From contig JAFAEA010000391.1 in NCBI GenBank assembly GCA_023424355.1, positions 1 through 12,388 on the forward strand: a stretch of 12,388 nt of DNA, given 5' to 3'. Positions 5,854 to 11,681 of this stretch are shown piece by piece. The DNA comes from Chloroflexota bacterium. GTDB lineage: Bacteria; Chloroflexota; Chloroflexia; Thermomicrobiales; UBA6265. A model generated the notes under the pieces. That model ran no database searches. It was not told where the DNA came from and saw nothing but the letters and a program-made list of their open reading frames with translations. How positions within the stretch are numbered: the first letter of the stretch is position 1; every line of letters starts with the position of its first letter. The translations under genes and the position numbers were made by a program.

Positions 5854-6843
5854 CTAGCCAAGATCGATTTGCTGACCGATCCCCTGCTCCAGCGCCTGCT
5901 TCACGGCGTAGCTGCCGACCGAGATATCCTGAACGGCATTGCCGACGGACTTGAAGAAGGTGTTTTCGTCGTTTGCGGTTCGGCCTTCGAACTCACCGAG
6001 TACCAGGCCACCCAGCTCGCCCACGATATCCGATTCCTGCAAAGAACCATTCTCAAGCGGAATGATGAGATCACCGGTCTCAGCGAGAGCGTGTTCCTTC
6101 ATATCCACCACGATGCGGGCATTCACCACGAAATCTTGTGGAGTCTCCTGCATTTCTGGAGTGAACGACCCTACTCCACTCACGTGCGTGCCGGGCTTCA
6201 CCCAGGCTGCATCGAACACCGGCTGCTTCGAGGTGGTGGCGAGGCAGATGATATCTGCATCGCGAACCGGTGCTTCGCCATCGGTCGAGAACACGAGTCG
6301 ATCGGAGATGTGTGGCCAGTCCTGAGCGATGGCATCGCGGAAGCGATCAAACGATGCTTCGAATCGATCGACGATCGTGATCTTCTCGATATCGCGTACA
6401 GCAGCGATGGCTGCTGCCTGGGTCACACCCTGAGCACCGCCGCCAATGACGACGAGATTTCGAGAATCCTCACGACTCATGAGCTGGGCGCCGGCACCGC
6501 TCACTGCTCCCGTGCGCAGCTGCGTTAGATAGGAGCCGTTGATGATGGCGTTCGGCACACCAGTTTCCGCATCCACCATATTCACCATCGCACTGGTCAC
6601 CGGAATTTTTCGGTCGCCATTGCTCTGGAAGACGGACACCACCTTGAACCCCAGGGCGTTGAGCTTCGGCATGTGCGCCGGCATGAGAAGGGTGACATCC
6701 TTGCCAGGTTCCACATCCAAACCGAGGCGAAGTGGCACATCCGCGCGATCCTGATACAACTCAACAAATGCATCCTTCACAAGTTCGATGCATTGTTCCA
6801 TTGTTACCAACTGCTTCAAATCGCTTTTCGAGAGTGCGAGCAT
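5854..6843 (-). CDS. Ornithine cyclodeaminase/mu-crystallin family NAD(P)-dependent reductase
   Basis: Members of this family are Rossmann-fold enzymes acting on amino acids or cyclic imines: ornithine cyclodeaminase, alanine dehydrogenase, ketimine reductase. The ATG at 6843 gives 329 residues and has GGAG 8 bases upstream. The 38 in-frame codons above it are Cys-rich and overlap the likely promoter, so I excluded them. Landmarks are Arg39 (VPLRLG), Lys67 (GFKVVSVF), Arg110 (LTQLRTGAVSGAGA), the dinucleotide loop VVIGGGAQG (131-139) and FKSVGNAVQD (297-306). The loop that holds the catalytic Asp of true ornithine cyclodeaminase (GGDCPG) reads VGSFTPE here, with Phe227 in the Asp position. 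A cyclodeaminase role is therefore unlikely; an imine reductase or alanine-dehydrogenase-like activity is more plausible. It is monocistronic. Confidence 0.9.
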   Translation of the reverse strand: MLALSKSDLKQLVTMEQCIELVKDAFVELYQDRADVPLRLGLDVEPGKDVTLLMPAHMPKLNALGFKVVSVFQSNGDRKIPVTSAMVNMVDAETGVPNAIINGSYLTQLRTGAVSGAGAQLMSREDSRNLVVIGGGAQGVTQAAAIAAVRDIEKITIVDRFEASFDRFRDAIAQDWPHISDRLVFSTDGEAPVRDADIICLATTSKQPVFDAAWVKPGTHVSGVGSFTPEMQETPQDFVVNARIVVDMKEHALAETGDLIIPLENGSLQESDIVGELGGLVLGEFEGRTANDENTFFKSVGNAVQDISVGSYAVKQALEQGIGQQIDLG

Positions 6844-6881
6844 GGTTACTTCTCCATTCAGAATCGAGTTCACATACTGGC

Positions 6882-6910
6882 AGTGTACGGGGGCATGGGT
6901 GTTCTCACAA
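6882..6910 (-). promoter_or_regulatory. Promoter of the OCD-family gene
   Basis: On the - strand, TTGTGA (complement of 6905-6910) and TACACT (complement of 6882-6887) are separated by 17 bases, a good sigma70-type pair. Initiation near 6875 leaves a leader of about 30 bases before the ATG at 6843. The TACGTACG repeat at 6914-6924 lies immediately upstream of the -35, as an activator or operator site might. Confidence 0.6.
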
Positions 6911-6913
6911 CTA

Positions 6914-6924
6914 TCGTACGTACG
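6914..6924. repeat. TCGTACGTACG site, copy 1
   Basis: The reverse complement of TCGTACGTAC recurs as GTACGTACGA at 7029-7038, about 115 bases away. A further CGTACG lies at 7058-7063. This copy touches the -35 of the OCD-family promoter. It is a candidate regulator binding site. Confidence 0.45.
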
Positions 6925-6940
6925 CACACAAACGATGACT

Positions 6941-6955
6941 TTTCGGCAAGTGTGC
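6941..6955 (+). repeat. TTTCGGCAAGTGTGC, imperfect direct repeat copy 1
   Basis: It matches TTTCGGGCAAGTTTGCC at 7006-7022 apart from one extra G and one substitution before the shared TGC. The two copies start 65 bases apart. Confidence 0.4.
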
Positions 6956-7005
6956 AAGTCTCTTCAAATTGAGCAGGACGATGTTGCAACGAAAAACTCG
7001 CGCCG

Positions 7006-7022
7006 TTTCGGGCAAGTTTGCC
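7006..7022 (+). repeat. TTTCGGGCAAGTTTGCC, imperfect direct repeat copy 2 with inverted-repeat core
   Basis: Within this copy GGCAA-GT-TTGCC (7011-7022) is a perfect 5-bp inverted repeat around two bases, the form of a small operator. Copy 1 at 6941-6955 has lost part of the symmetry. Confidence 0.4.
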
Positions 7023-7028
7023 AACAGA

Positions 7029-7038
7029 GTACGTACGA
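7029..7038. repeat. GTACGTACGA site, copy 2 (inverted)
   Basis: This is the exact reverse complement of TCGTACGTAC at 6914-6923. It lies 41 bases upstream of the -35 of the + strand promoter at 7080-7108. Confidence 0.45.
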
Positions 7039-7079
7039 ACAATGTGTACCGCCAGGGCGTACGGTCAGTGTTTGACCAC

Positions 7080-7108
7080 TAGACAAGGGCGGACGAGGTG
7101 ACTACAAT
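7080..7108 (+). promoter_or_regulatory. Promoter of the double-cysteine-module gene
   Basis: TAGACA (7080-7085) and TACAAT (7103-7108) have a 17-base spacer and are each one mismatch from the sigma70 consensus. Initiation near 7115 gives a leader of about 115 bases before the ATG at 7231. Confidence 0.6.
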
Positions 7109-7230
7109 CGTCTCATACGGGGGAGATAGCACACACAGACCCTTGGCTGTTTCGGGAAGGGGCCCCCTGACAGTCGATTCTGAGGTTGCACACCTCTCGC
7201 CAACGTGACAGTACGAGAAGGTTCGTCAAT

Positions 7231-9078
7231 ATGGCTGAGAAGAAGCGGCAATGCGGAACATGCCGATTTTTCATTAAAAACGAGCAGACAGGCACCGGCA
7301 AATGTAGCCACCCATTACGGGCGGGCGCAGATGCCGAGCTTTTGCTTCTCCGGCCAAACGAACTCGCTTGCCGCACGAAATGGGGCGATAGCCTCTGGCA
7401 AGATGAAGCCGATGATAGTGACCCCACCGCCCCGAAAGCCCCGCAGCAGCCCACCTTGCCTGAACCAATCGCCGCGCAGCTGCAGTTTGACGACGAAGTA
7501 ACCTCTGTTTCCATCGCCGGCAGCAAGAATTCTCGTTCGTCATTTGAAGATGATGTGGTCGATTCCGGAGCCACGGCTACCGGAATGGCAAGTTGGAACG
7601 ATCCTGTTCAGGATGAGCGGCTGAGTTTGCTTCGTCGTGGAAATCACGATGCGTTGGCGGGTGCCCGCAAGCGCCACATGGATAAGCAGGCACGCCAGCG
7701 AGAGCTGGTGCCGTTCGCAGAGGACGAAGAAGTTCAACGTCCTGTGGATGAACCAAAGCAGGAATCGTCGGCTCCGCAAGCCGAGGCGAAGCCGAAGGAC
7801 GAGGCTGACAAGCCAGTGTTCCCACCGGATGACTTCGTTGAAACAGAGCGATCTTCAAATCAGACCGGTTCAACCCGGGATGATGAAATGGTGGACGATG
7901 GTGTGACCTCAGGTAACCAGCGTTCGCCTCGATTGAGAAAACTCATGCGAGACAGCAACGACCCAAAAAACGGTAAGGCGATGCAGTTCAGCATGCCTTC
8001 CGAGATGCGGGTGACCTCGCATAACCCGGAACAGCGCGAGCAGTGGAACTCGGTACCGGCGGTTAATCCCAACTTCGAACTTCCATTGAGCAAGCCGGCA
8101 GAGCAAACTCCGCCCACCAAGAGCAGAGTGGCTGCCAGCGCAGCTCCCATGGTCTCGTCATCGTACCAACCGCGTCCCGTATCTCAGGCTCGAGAGCTTC
8201 TTTCCGAAGATCGACTTCGTCTGGAGCGAGCCCAGCGTCACGTAACTCCGCCGCTTGCGGAAGAACCCGGGGACGTGACCGAGCCAACATCATCGCCGCG
8301 ATCTAACCTCGCAGCGATGATGAATGATCGACCTCGCTTGTCCGAGCCGCTTTCGCGGCGCAATGAGCCAATCGATCAGATCAAGAAAAGTCCCCTCCGC
8401 GGATATCATCCGGCTCCCCGCAAGGAAGCACCGGCTGAAACACCAACGCAGGAACAACGCGCTATTCAGCCGGCTCGAAGAGCCATGCGGGAGCAGCAGG
8501 AAACGTCGACTTCCTGGAATCTGCAGCAGCCAGAGGCTCGCAGCCGCCAGGTTGAACCGCATCGACAGCAAATAGCTGATCAGCAGGCACCGCAACAGCA
8601 AGCTCCTCGTCAACGCCCGGAACCGGCAGTTTCAGCCGAGGCTGAAGTGGTTAGCGAGCAAGCAGCACGACCCCGACCGCGCCGAATCGCTGAACAGGCG
8701 CCAGTCGAGGCCGAGCAGAAGCAACGTCCATACATTCCATTGCACGATGTGATGGATCCCTACGAGAAAGAACCGATCGAGATCTCTCCAGACGTGCCGC
8801 GACAGTGCAGTACCTGTGCGAGTTATCGACCAAGCAGCACTCCTGGTAGAGGATCGTGCTCCAATCAGTTCGCCGGACCTGTGGACCGCGTGGTTTCAGG
8901 CGATGATTACGCTTGCGATCACACCTTCGGTAGTTTCTGGATTCCGGCTGATCGACTCGTTTGGCGAGCGAAGATCAAGACAGAATATCCACCTACTCCA
9001 CGAATCGAGCGCATGATTGCTCGCCGTGAACGTATCCGTCCTACGGTGCTACCGGATCTGGATGAGCTGACTTCGTGA
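7231..9078 (+). CDS. Unrecognised 615-residue protein with matching four-cysteine modules at both ends
   Basis: I cannot assign a family. The ATG at 7231 has GAGAAGG at 7215-7221; an in-frame TTG at 7186 lacks support. The N-terminal module has Cys8, Cys11, Cys25 and Cys47 (RQCGTCRFF...GTGKCSHP...NELAC) followed by Trp56. The C-terminal module has Cys526, Cys529, Cys543 and Cys562 (RQCSTCASY...GRGSCSNQ...DDYAC) followed by Trp570. Both share C-x2-C-x13-C. Each module probably binds one zinc or one Fe-S cluster; the spacing loosely recalls HiPIP, but no export signal is present. Residues about 57-520 form a Pro/Gln/Glu/Arg-rich linker, most Gln-rich at about 421-506, with no membrane segment. 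The C-terminal tail (about 573-615) is basic, then acidic. It is probably a cytoplasmic scaffold or regulator, which is inference. Confidence 0.85.
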   Translation: MAEKKRQCGTCRFFIKNEQTGTGKCSHPLRAGADAELLLLRPNELACRTKWGDSLWQDEADDSDPTAPKAPQQPTLPEPIAAQLQFDDEVTSVSIAGSKNSRSSFEDDVVDSGATATGMASWNDPVQDERLSLLRRGNHDALAGARKRHMDKQARQRELVPFAEDEEVQRPVDEPKQESSAPQAEAKPKDEADKPVFPPDDFVETERSSNQTGSTRDDEMVDDGVTSGNQRSPRLRKLMRDSNDPKNGKAMQFSMPSEMRVTSHNPEQREQWNSVPAVNPNFELPLSKPAEQTPPTKSRVAASAAPMVSSSYQPRPVSQARELLSEDRLRLERAQRHVTPPLAEEPGDVTEPTSSPRSNLAAMMNDRPRLSEPLSRRNEPIDQIKKSPLRGYHPAPRKEAPAETPTQEQRAIQPARRAMREQQETSTSWNLQQPEARSRQVEPHRQQIADQQAPQQQAPRQRPEPAVSAEAEVVSEQAARPRPRRIAEQAPVEAEQKQRPYIPLHDVMDPYEKEPIEISPDVPRQCSTCASYRPSSTPGRGSCSNQFAGPVDRVVSGDDYACDHTFGSFWIPADRLVWRAKIKTEYPPTPRIERMIARRERIRPTVLPDLDELTS

Positions 9079-9312
9079 TTTTGGGCCTGTACGAACGTTA
9101 ACTTTCGCCAATCAGGCACAGTGGCTTCGCCATAGCGAGGCAAAAAGGAGTAAACTTCTGGGAGCAAATACGGTTGGCTGGACCCGTTGCTGAGGGAAGA
9201 TTCTTTCACCTGAACATAGTCTTCACTTCCCACTTGTGCAGTGCCCAGACAACAATTTTGAACCTTGAATTACACTTGCGCGGATGATTCCGCGACAAGC
9301 TTTGGAGTTTCC
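9079..9312 (+). other. 234-base intergenic region before the RodZ-like gene
   Basis: No convincing gene. GCCTG (9085-9089) and CAGGC (9113-9117) could close a stem enclosing an inner CGAA/TTCG pair, but no T-tract follows, so it is not a clear terminator for the upstream gene. A TGGC/GCCA mini-hairpin lies at 9122-9132. AAAAAGGAG at 9142-9150 looks like a ribosome binding site but has no start codon at a usable distance. Confidence 0.4.
9246..9298 (+). promoter_or_regulatory. Possible promoter and start-site hairpin of the RodZ-like gene
   Basis: TACACT at 9271-9276 is a reasonable -10; CAGACA at 9246-9251 matches four of six -35 bases, with a long 19-base spacer. CGCGG (9279-9283) and CCGCG (9290-9294) form a hairpin, extendable to TTG/CAA across a one-base bulge, at the predicted 5' end of the mRNA and just before the GGAG ribosome binding site. 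Moderate to weak evidence. Confidence 0.3.
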
Positions 9313-10146
9313 ATGGCGGGTTTTGGAGAGACATTACGACAGGCGCGTGCGCTGAAGAATGTGACGCTGCGTGAGGCTGAGACCGATACACGCATCAATC
9401 GTCACTACCTCGCCGCCCTGGAAGATGAAGAGTTCGGTGCGCTTCCGCCACCGATTTATTCTCGTGGTATCGTCCGCAAATATGCAGATTACCTCGGTCT
9501 CGATGCCGGCAAAGTGCTGGATATGCATCGGGAACTCACTGGCACCCCACGTGAATCGAGCCCGGTAGCCACCACGCCAGCAGAAATGCCGCGCATGTGG
9601 GCACCGAATTTCGCGATTCTGGCCTTCGGCGTTGTGCTGACTGCCATCGTGTTCGCCTGGGGCTATAGCATTTGGCTCTCGCCGGATAGCACGCTGGATT
9701 CCGTTCCGACACCAACGACATCCACCACGATGACCGCTTCCCAGACTGCGAGTGAGGCCCGCCCTACTCCGCCAGCAGCTCCAACAATGGTGGCTACCGA
9801 AGCGCCCGTTGTAAACGCTGGTGGCGATAACCAATCTGGTGAAGAAGTTGTTAGCACCGAAGCACCGCAGCAGTATCGCACCGGTGTTGGTGTGACTGTC
9901 TCGGCCGAAGCACATGTCACCATCGAGGTCGATGGCCAGGTGGTCTTCGACGACACGCTTGCCGCGGATGCATCCACCGATATGTTCGTCGGTACCGATT
10001 TCACGGTGACCACCTCGGATGGATCCGCATCCTACTTCTTCAATAGCTGTGGCATTACCTCGGGATCCCCAATGGACGTTGAGGCTGGTGAGTTCACACA
10101 AACATTCAGCGCCAGTGAAGCTTCCTGTGCCCCACCTGAGGGCTAA
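9313..10146 (+). CDS. RodZ-like membrane protein: HTH domain, one TM helix, external DUF4115-type domain
   Basis: RodZ-type proteins link the cytoplasmic MreB cytoskeleton to cell-wall synthesis. The ATG at 9313 has GGAG at 9304-9307; an in-frame TTG at 9265 adds 16 residues without a better site. The product has 277 residues. Residues 1-75 form a HTH_25-type domain (GFGETLRQARALKNVTLREAE, then the typical YSRGIVRKYADYLGLD at 49-64). One membrane helix spans about 99-121. A Ser/Thr/Pro-rich spacer (about 124-187) leads to a beta-rich domain (189-270) with VTIEVDGQVVFDDTL, typical of DUF4115. Cys246 and Cys272 are both external and could pair. No mreB or other shape gene lies in the window, so the cell-shape role rests on architecture alone. 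Confidence 0.85.
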   Translation: MAGFGETLRQARALKNVTLREAETDTRINRHYLAALEDEEFGALPPPIYSRGIVRKYADYLGLDAGKVLDMHRELTGTPRESSPVATTPAEMPRMWAPNFAILAFGVVLTAIVFAWGYSIWLSPDSTLDSVPTPTTSTTMTASQTASEARPTPPAAPTMVATEAPVVNAGGDNQSGEEVVSTEAPQQYRTGVGVTVSAEAHVTIEVDGQVVFDDTLAADASTDMFVGTDFTVTTSDGSASYFFNSCGITSGSPMDVEAGEFTQTFSASEASCAPPEG

Positions 10147-10173
10147 CCAACAAAGACAACCAACGAGGAGAGG

Positions 10174-10205
10174 CAAACATCCCGAAATTTATCGGGATGT
10201 TTGTT
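10174..10205. terminator. Bidirectional hairpin terminator between the RodZ-like and lipid kinase genes
   Basis: CAAACATCCCGA (10174-10185) pairs perfectly with TCGGGATGTTTG (10192-10203) around AATTTA. Short T-runs (TTTGTT on +, TTTG on -) lie at the stem edge, so termination may be only moderate. It sits between convergent genes, 27 bases after the RodZ-like stop and 15 from the kinase stop. Confidence 0.75.
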
Positions 10206-10218
10206 CGTCTATGAGGTT

Positions 10219-11145
10219 CTATCGGCGTTTGCGAGTAGGCACCGAGATCGCGATGGCGTGGGGAATAATGCCGAACTCTGCAGGAGTTTCAGAGGAAACA
10301 TCGCCATCCAGCTGCACTGGTTGGGGAGTATCGCTCTCCACCCTCACGCGACGTGCCTTGCGCTGAATCACCCACTGCGAATCGGAAAGCGTTGCCAACG
10401 GATTGGCAGCGTGCGCCAGTAGCATGGCCATCTCGTGAGCGCGGTTCGCCGTCACGATGAGGACATCCAGCTCACCATCATCCGATCGAATGGAGTGATC
10501 GAGGCGGATCGCTGAGTTGATGATGGACGAACCATTGGCCACCAATACCAGCGGAGAAACAACCGAATGCTCCTCTTCATCGATAGTGATGCGGAATGAA
10601 TGCGATCGCTCACGAAGTGCCTTCAGTGCAGCCGGGACGTATGCCATCCACCCCACTCTGCGCTTGAGCGATTCATCCGCCGCTTCAAAGGTCAGGCTAT
10701 CCAGGCCTGTACCGGCCATGTGCAGGAAAAACTGATCGTTGCAGGTGCCCACATCCATTTGGTGAATATCAAATGGACCAAATGCCAGGGCGGCGGCGGC
10801 GGATATTCCGCCGGGAATGCCGAGTTCCTGCGCAATGATGTTGGTGGAACCGCCCGGAATAATCCCGAGCGGTATGTCCCGGTCTCGTAAGGCAGCCGCG
10901 ACTTCGGAAACGGTGCCATCGCCACCACAGGCGATCACACCATCGGCATCGCCAACAACTTCCCTGGTGAGTTTGACTGTGGGAACATCGCGCCGGGTTT
11001 CATGAATCCGGAGGTTCACGCCATCCGGTACCCATTGCCCCAGGGCAGCACGAATCTGCATGGAATCTGCACGGGTGTTTGGATTGAGGAGAACAACAAC
11101 GGTATCACCGCTGCTATACCTTCTCCGCCACGCTCTTTCTTCCAT
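10219..11145 (-). CDS. YegS/DagK-type diacylglycerol or lipid kinase family protein
   Basis: Enzymes of this family phosphorylate diacylglycerol or related lipids from ATP at the inner membrane face, recycling lipid intermediates or making phospholipid precursors. The 308-residue product shows NPN at 21-23, the nucleotide-binding CGGDGTVSEV (73-82), IIPGGSTNIIAQELG (95-109, a variant of the usual PxGTxN), the DDGELDVLIV metal/substrate motif (222-231) and QLDGD (278-282). The ATG at 11145 is the first usable start, because a TGA lies in frame two codons upstream; its ribosome binding site is poor. It ends the coaBC-yggT-small ORF run, 33 bases after the 37-codon gene, so reinitiation or coupling is plausible. 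The lipid substrate cannot be told from sequence. Confidence 0.9.
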   Translation of the reverse strand: MEERAWRRRYSSGDTVVVLLNPNTRADSMQIRAALGQWVPDGVNLRIHETRRDVPTVKLTREVVGDADGVIACGGDGTVSEVAAALRDRDIPLGIIPGGSTNIIAQELGIPGGISAAAALAFGPFDIHQMDVGTCNDQFFLHMAGTGLDSLTFEAADESLKRRVGWMAYVPAALKALRERSHSFRITIDEEEHSVVSPLVLVANGSSIINSAIRLDHSIRSDDGELDVLIVTANRAHEMAMLLAHAANPLATLSDSQWVIQRKARRVRVESDTPQPVQLDGDVSSETPAEFGIIPHAIAISVPTRKRR

Positions 11146-11178
11146 CGATCAATCCGCAATCCGTTCCCATCAGCGAGA

Positions 11179-11292
11179 CTAGGCGACTTCCTCGTCTGGA
11201 CCAAACACCTTCTCAACGATCTCGTTGGCAAGCCAGGTAGCGGCAGCTGTAAAGATCAGACCGAGGATTCCGCGAGAGACATTCTTCATCAT
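11179..11292 (-). CDS. Small 37-residue ORF, putative membrane microprotein
   Basis: Unrecognised. The frame starts at two consecutive ATGs (11292 and 11289). AGGAG (complement of 11300-11304) lies 7 bases upstream, the best ribosome binding site in this operon, and the frame ends in TAG at 11179-11181. The product begins MMKNVSRG, has a hydrophobic or amphipathic helix at about 8-23 (GILGLIFTAAATWLA), and ends in an acidic tail (GPDEEVA). The positive N-end followed by one short helix would suit a small membrane-associated protein. It sits between the yggT-like and lipid kinase genes on the same strand, with 68 and 33 bases on either side. Expression is not proven. Confidence 0.6.
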   Translation of the reverse strand: MMKNVSRGILGLIFTAAATWLANEIVEKVFGPDEEVA

Positions 11293-11360
11293 GTTCGTTC
11301 TCCTATGTTGAACTTAATCGCCATTTTGGCAGTAATAGTAGTCGCAATTTTGGTGCCCGG

Positions 11361-11681
11361 TCACGGCCTTGGCGAAGTGGCCAACAATCCCAATGGGAAC
11401 AGAATCACAATCGCGATGAGCATGATATCCACCATCGTGAAGGGACCGGCGATCTGATGACCAAAGCCGGGCACATTTGCCATGGCGTTCGTGAAGGGCG
11501 ATGTGAGCCCAAAGACAACACGACCGATCCAAACACGCTCAGTGACACCAACGAGAAGCATGATGGTGCGAATGATGACAATGGTCGCGCACAGTGCATA
11601 GACCGTGAGGAGGACTTCCAGAGCGACCTTGTTTCGTGCCTCTGATATTCGCCGCCTCTGCTGTGGGTGTTGAATGACCAT
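11361..11681 (-). CDS. YggT-like two-helix membrane protein
   Basis: A small integral membrane protein of 106 residues resembling the YggT family, whose role is not well defined (links to cell division, turgor or thylakoid biogenesis have been reported for relatives). A basic N-terminus (QQRRRISEARNK) precedes helix 1 (about 20-44, VLLTVYALCATIVIIRTIMLL). A loop contains WIGRVVFGLTSPFTNAMANVPG (51-72), similar to the conserved Thr-Pro segment of YggT between helices. Helix 2 spans about 82-101. The ATG overlaps the coaBC stop as TAATG, implying translational coupling; GGAGG lies 10 bases upstream, inside coaBC. Family assignment is moderate because only one YggT repeat is present. Confidence 0.7.
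   Translation of the reverse strand: MVIQHPQQRRRISEARNKVALEVLLTVYALCATIVIIRTIMLLVGVTERVWIGRVVFGLTSPFTNAMANVPGFGHQIAGPFTMVDIMLIAIVILFPLGLLATSPRP

Larger units (their letters stand above)
6844..7230. other. 387-base divergent intergenic control region
   Basis: This gap lies between the starts of the OCD-family gene (-) and the 615-residue protein (+). It holds one good promoter for each gene, two copies of a TACGTACG motif in opposite orientation and two imperfect direct copies of TTTCGGCAAG, described separately. The + strand leader of about 115 bases has a GGGGCCCC palindrome (7159-7166) and a GAGGT/ACCTC hairpin (7182-7196). I see no convincing ORF in it. Confidence 0.6.

Noticed and set aside
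5710..6528. Open frame of about 272 codons on the + strand opposite the OCD-family gene
   Set aside because: It runs through the end of nuoF, a perfect terminator hairpin and the antisense of a well-supported enzyme gene; no start signal or domain.
9173..9289. Possible 38-codon TTG-initiated frame in the gap before the RodZ-like gene
   Set aside because: TTG start, poorly placed GGGAG, no coherent composition, and it overlaps the probable promoter of the next gene.
9334..10176. Long - strand frame opposite the RodZ-like gene
   Set aside because: Antisense to a gene with clear HTH, membrane and external domains; the frame would start inside the terminator region and shows no domain.
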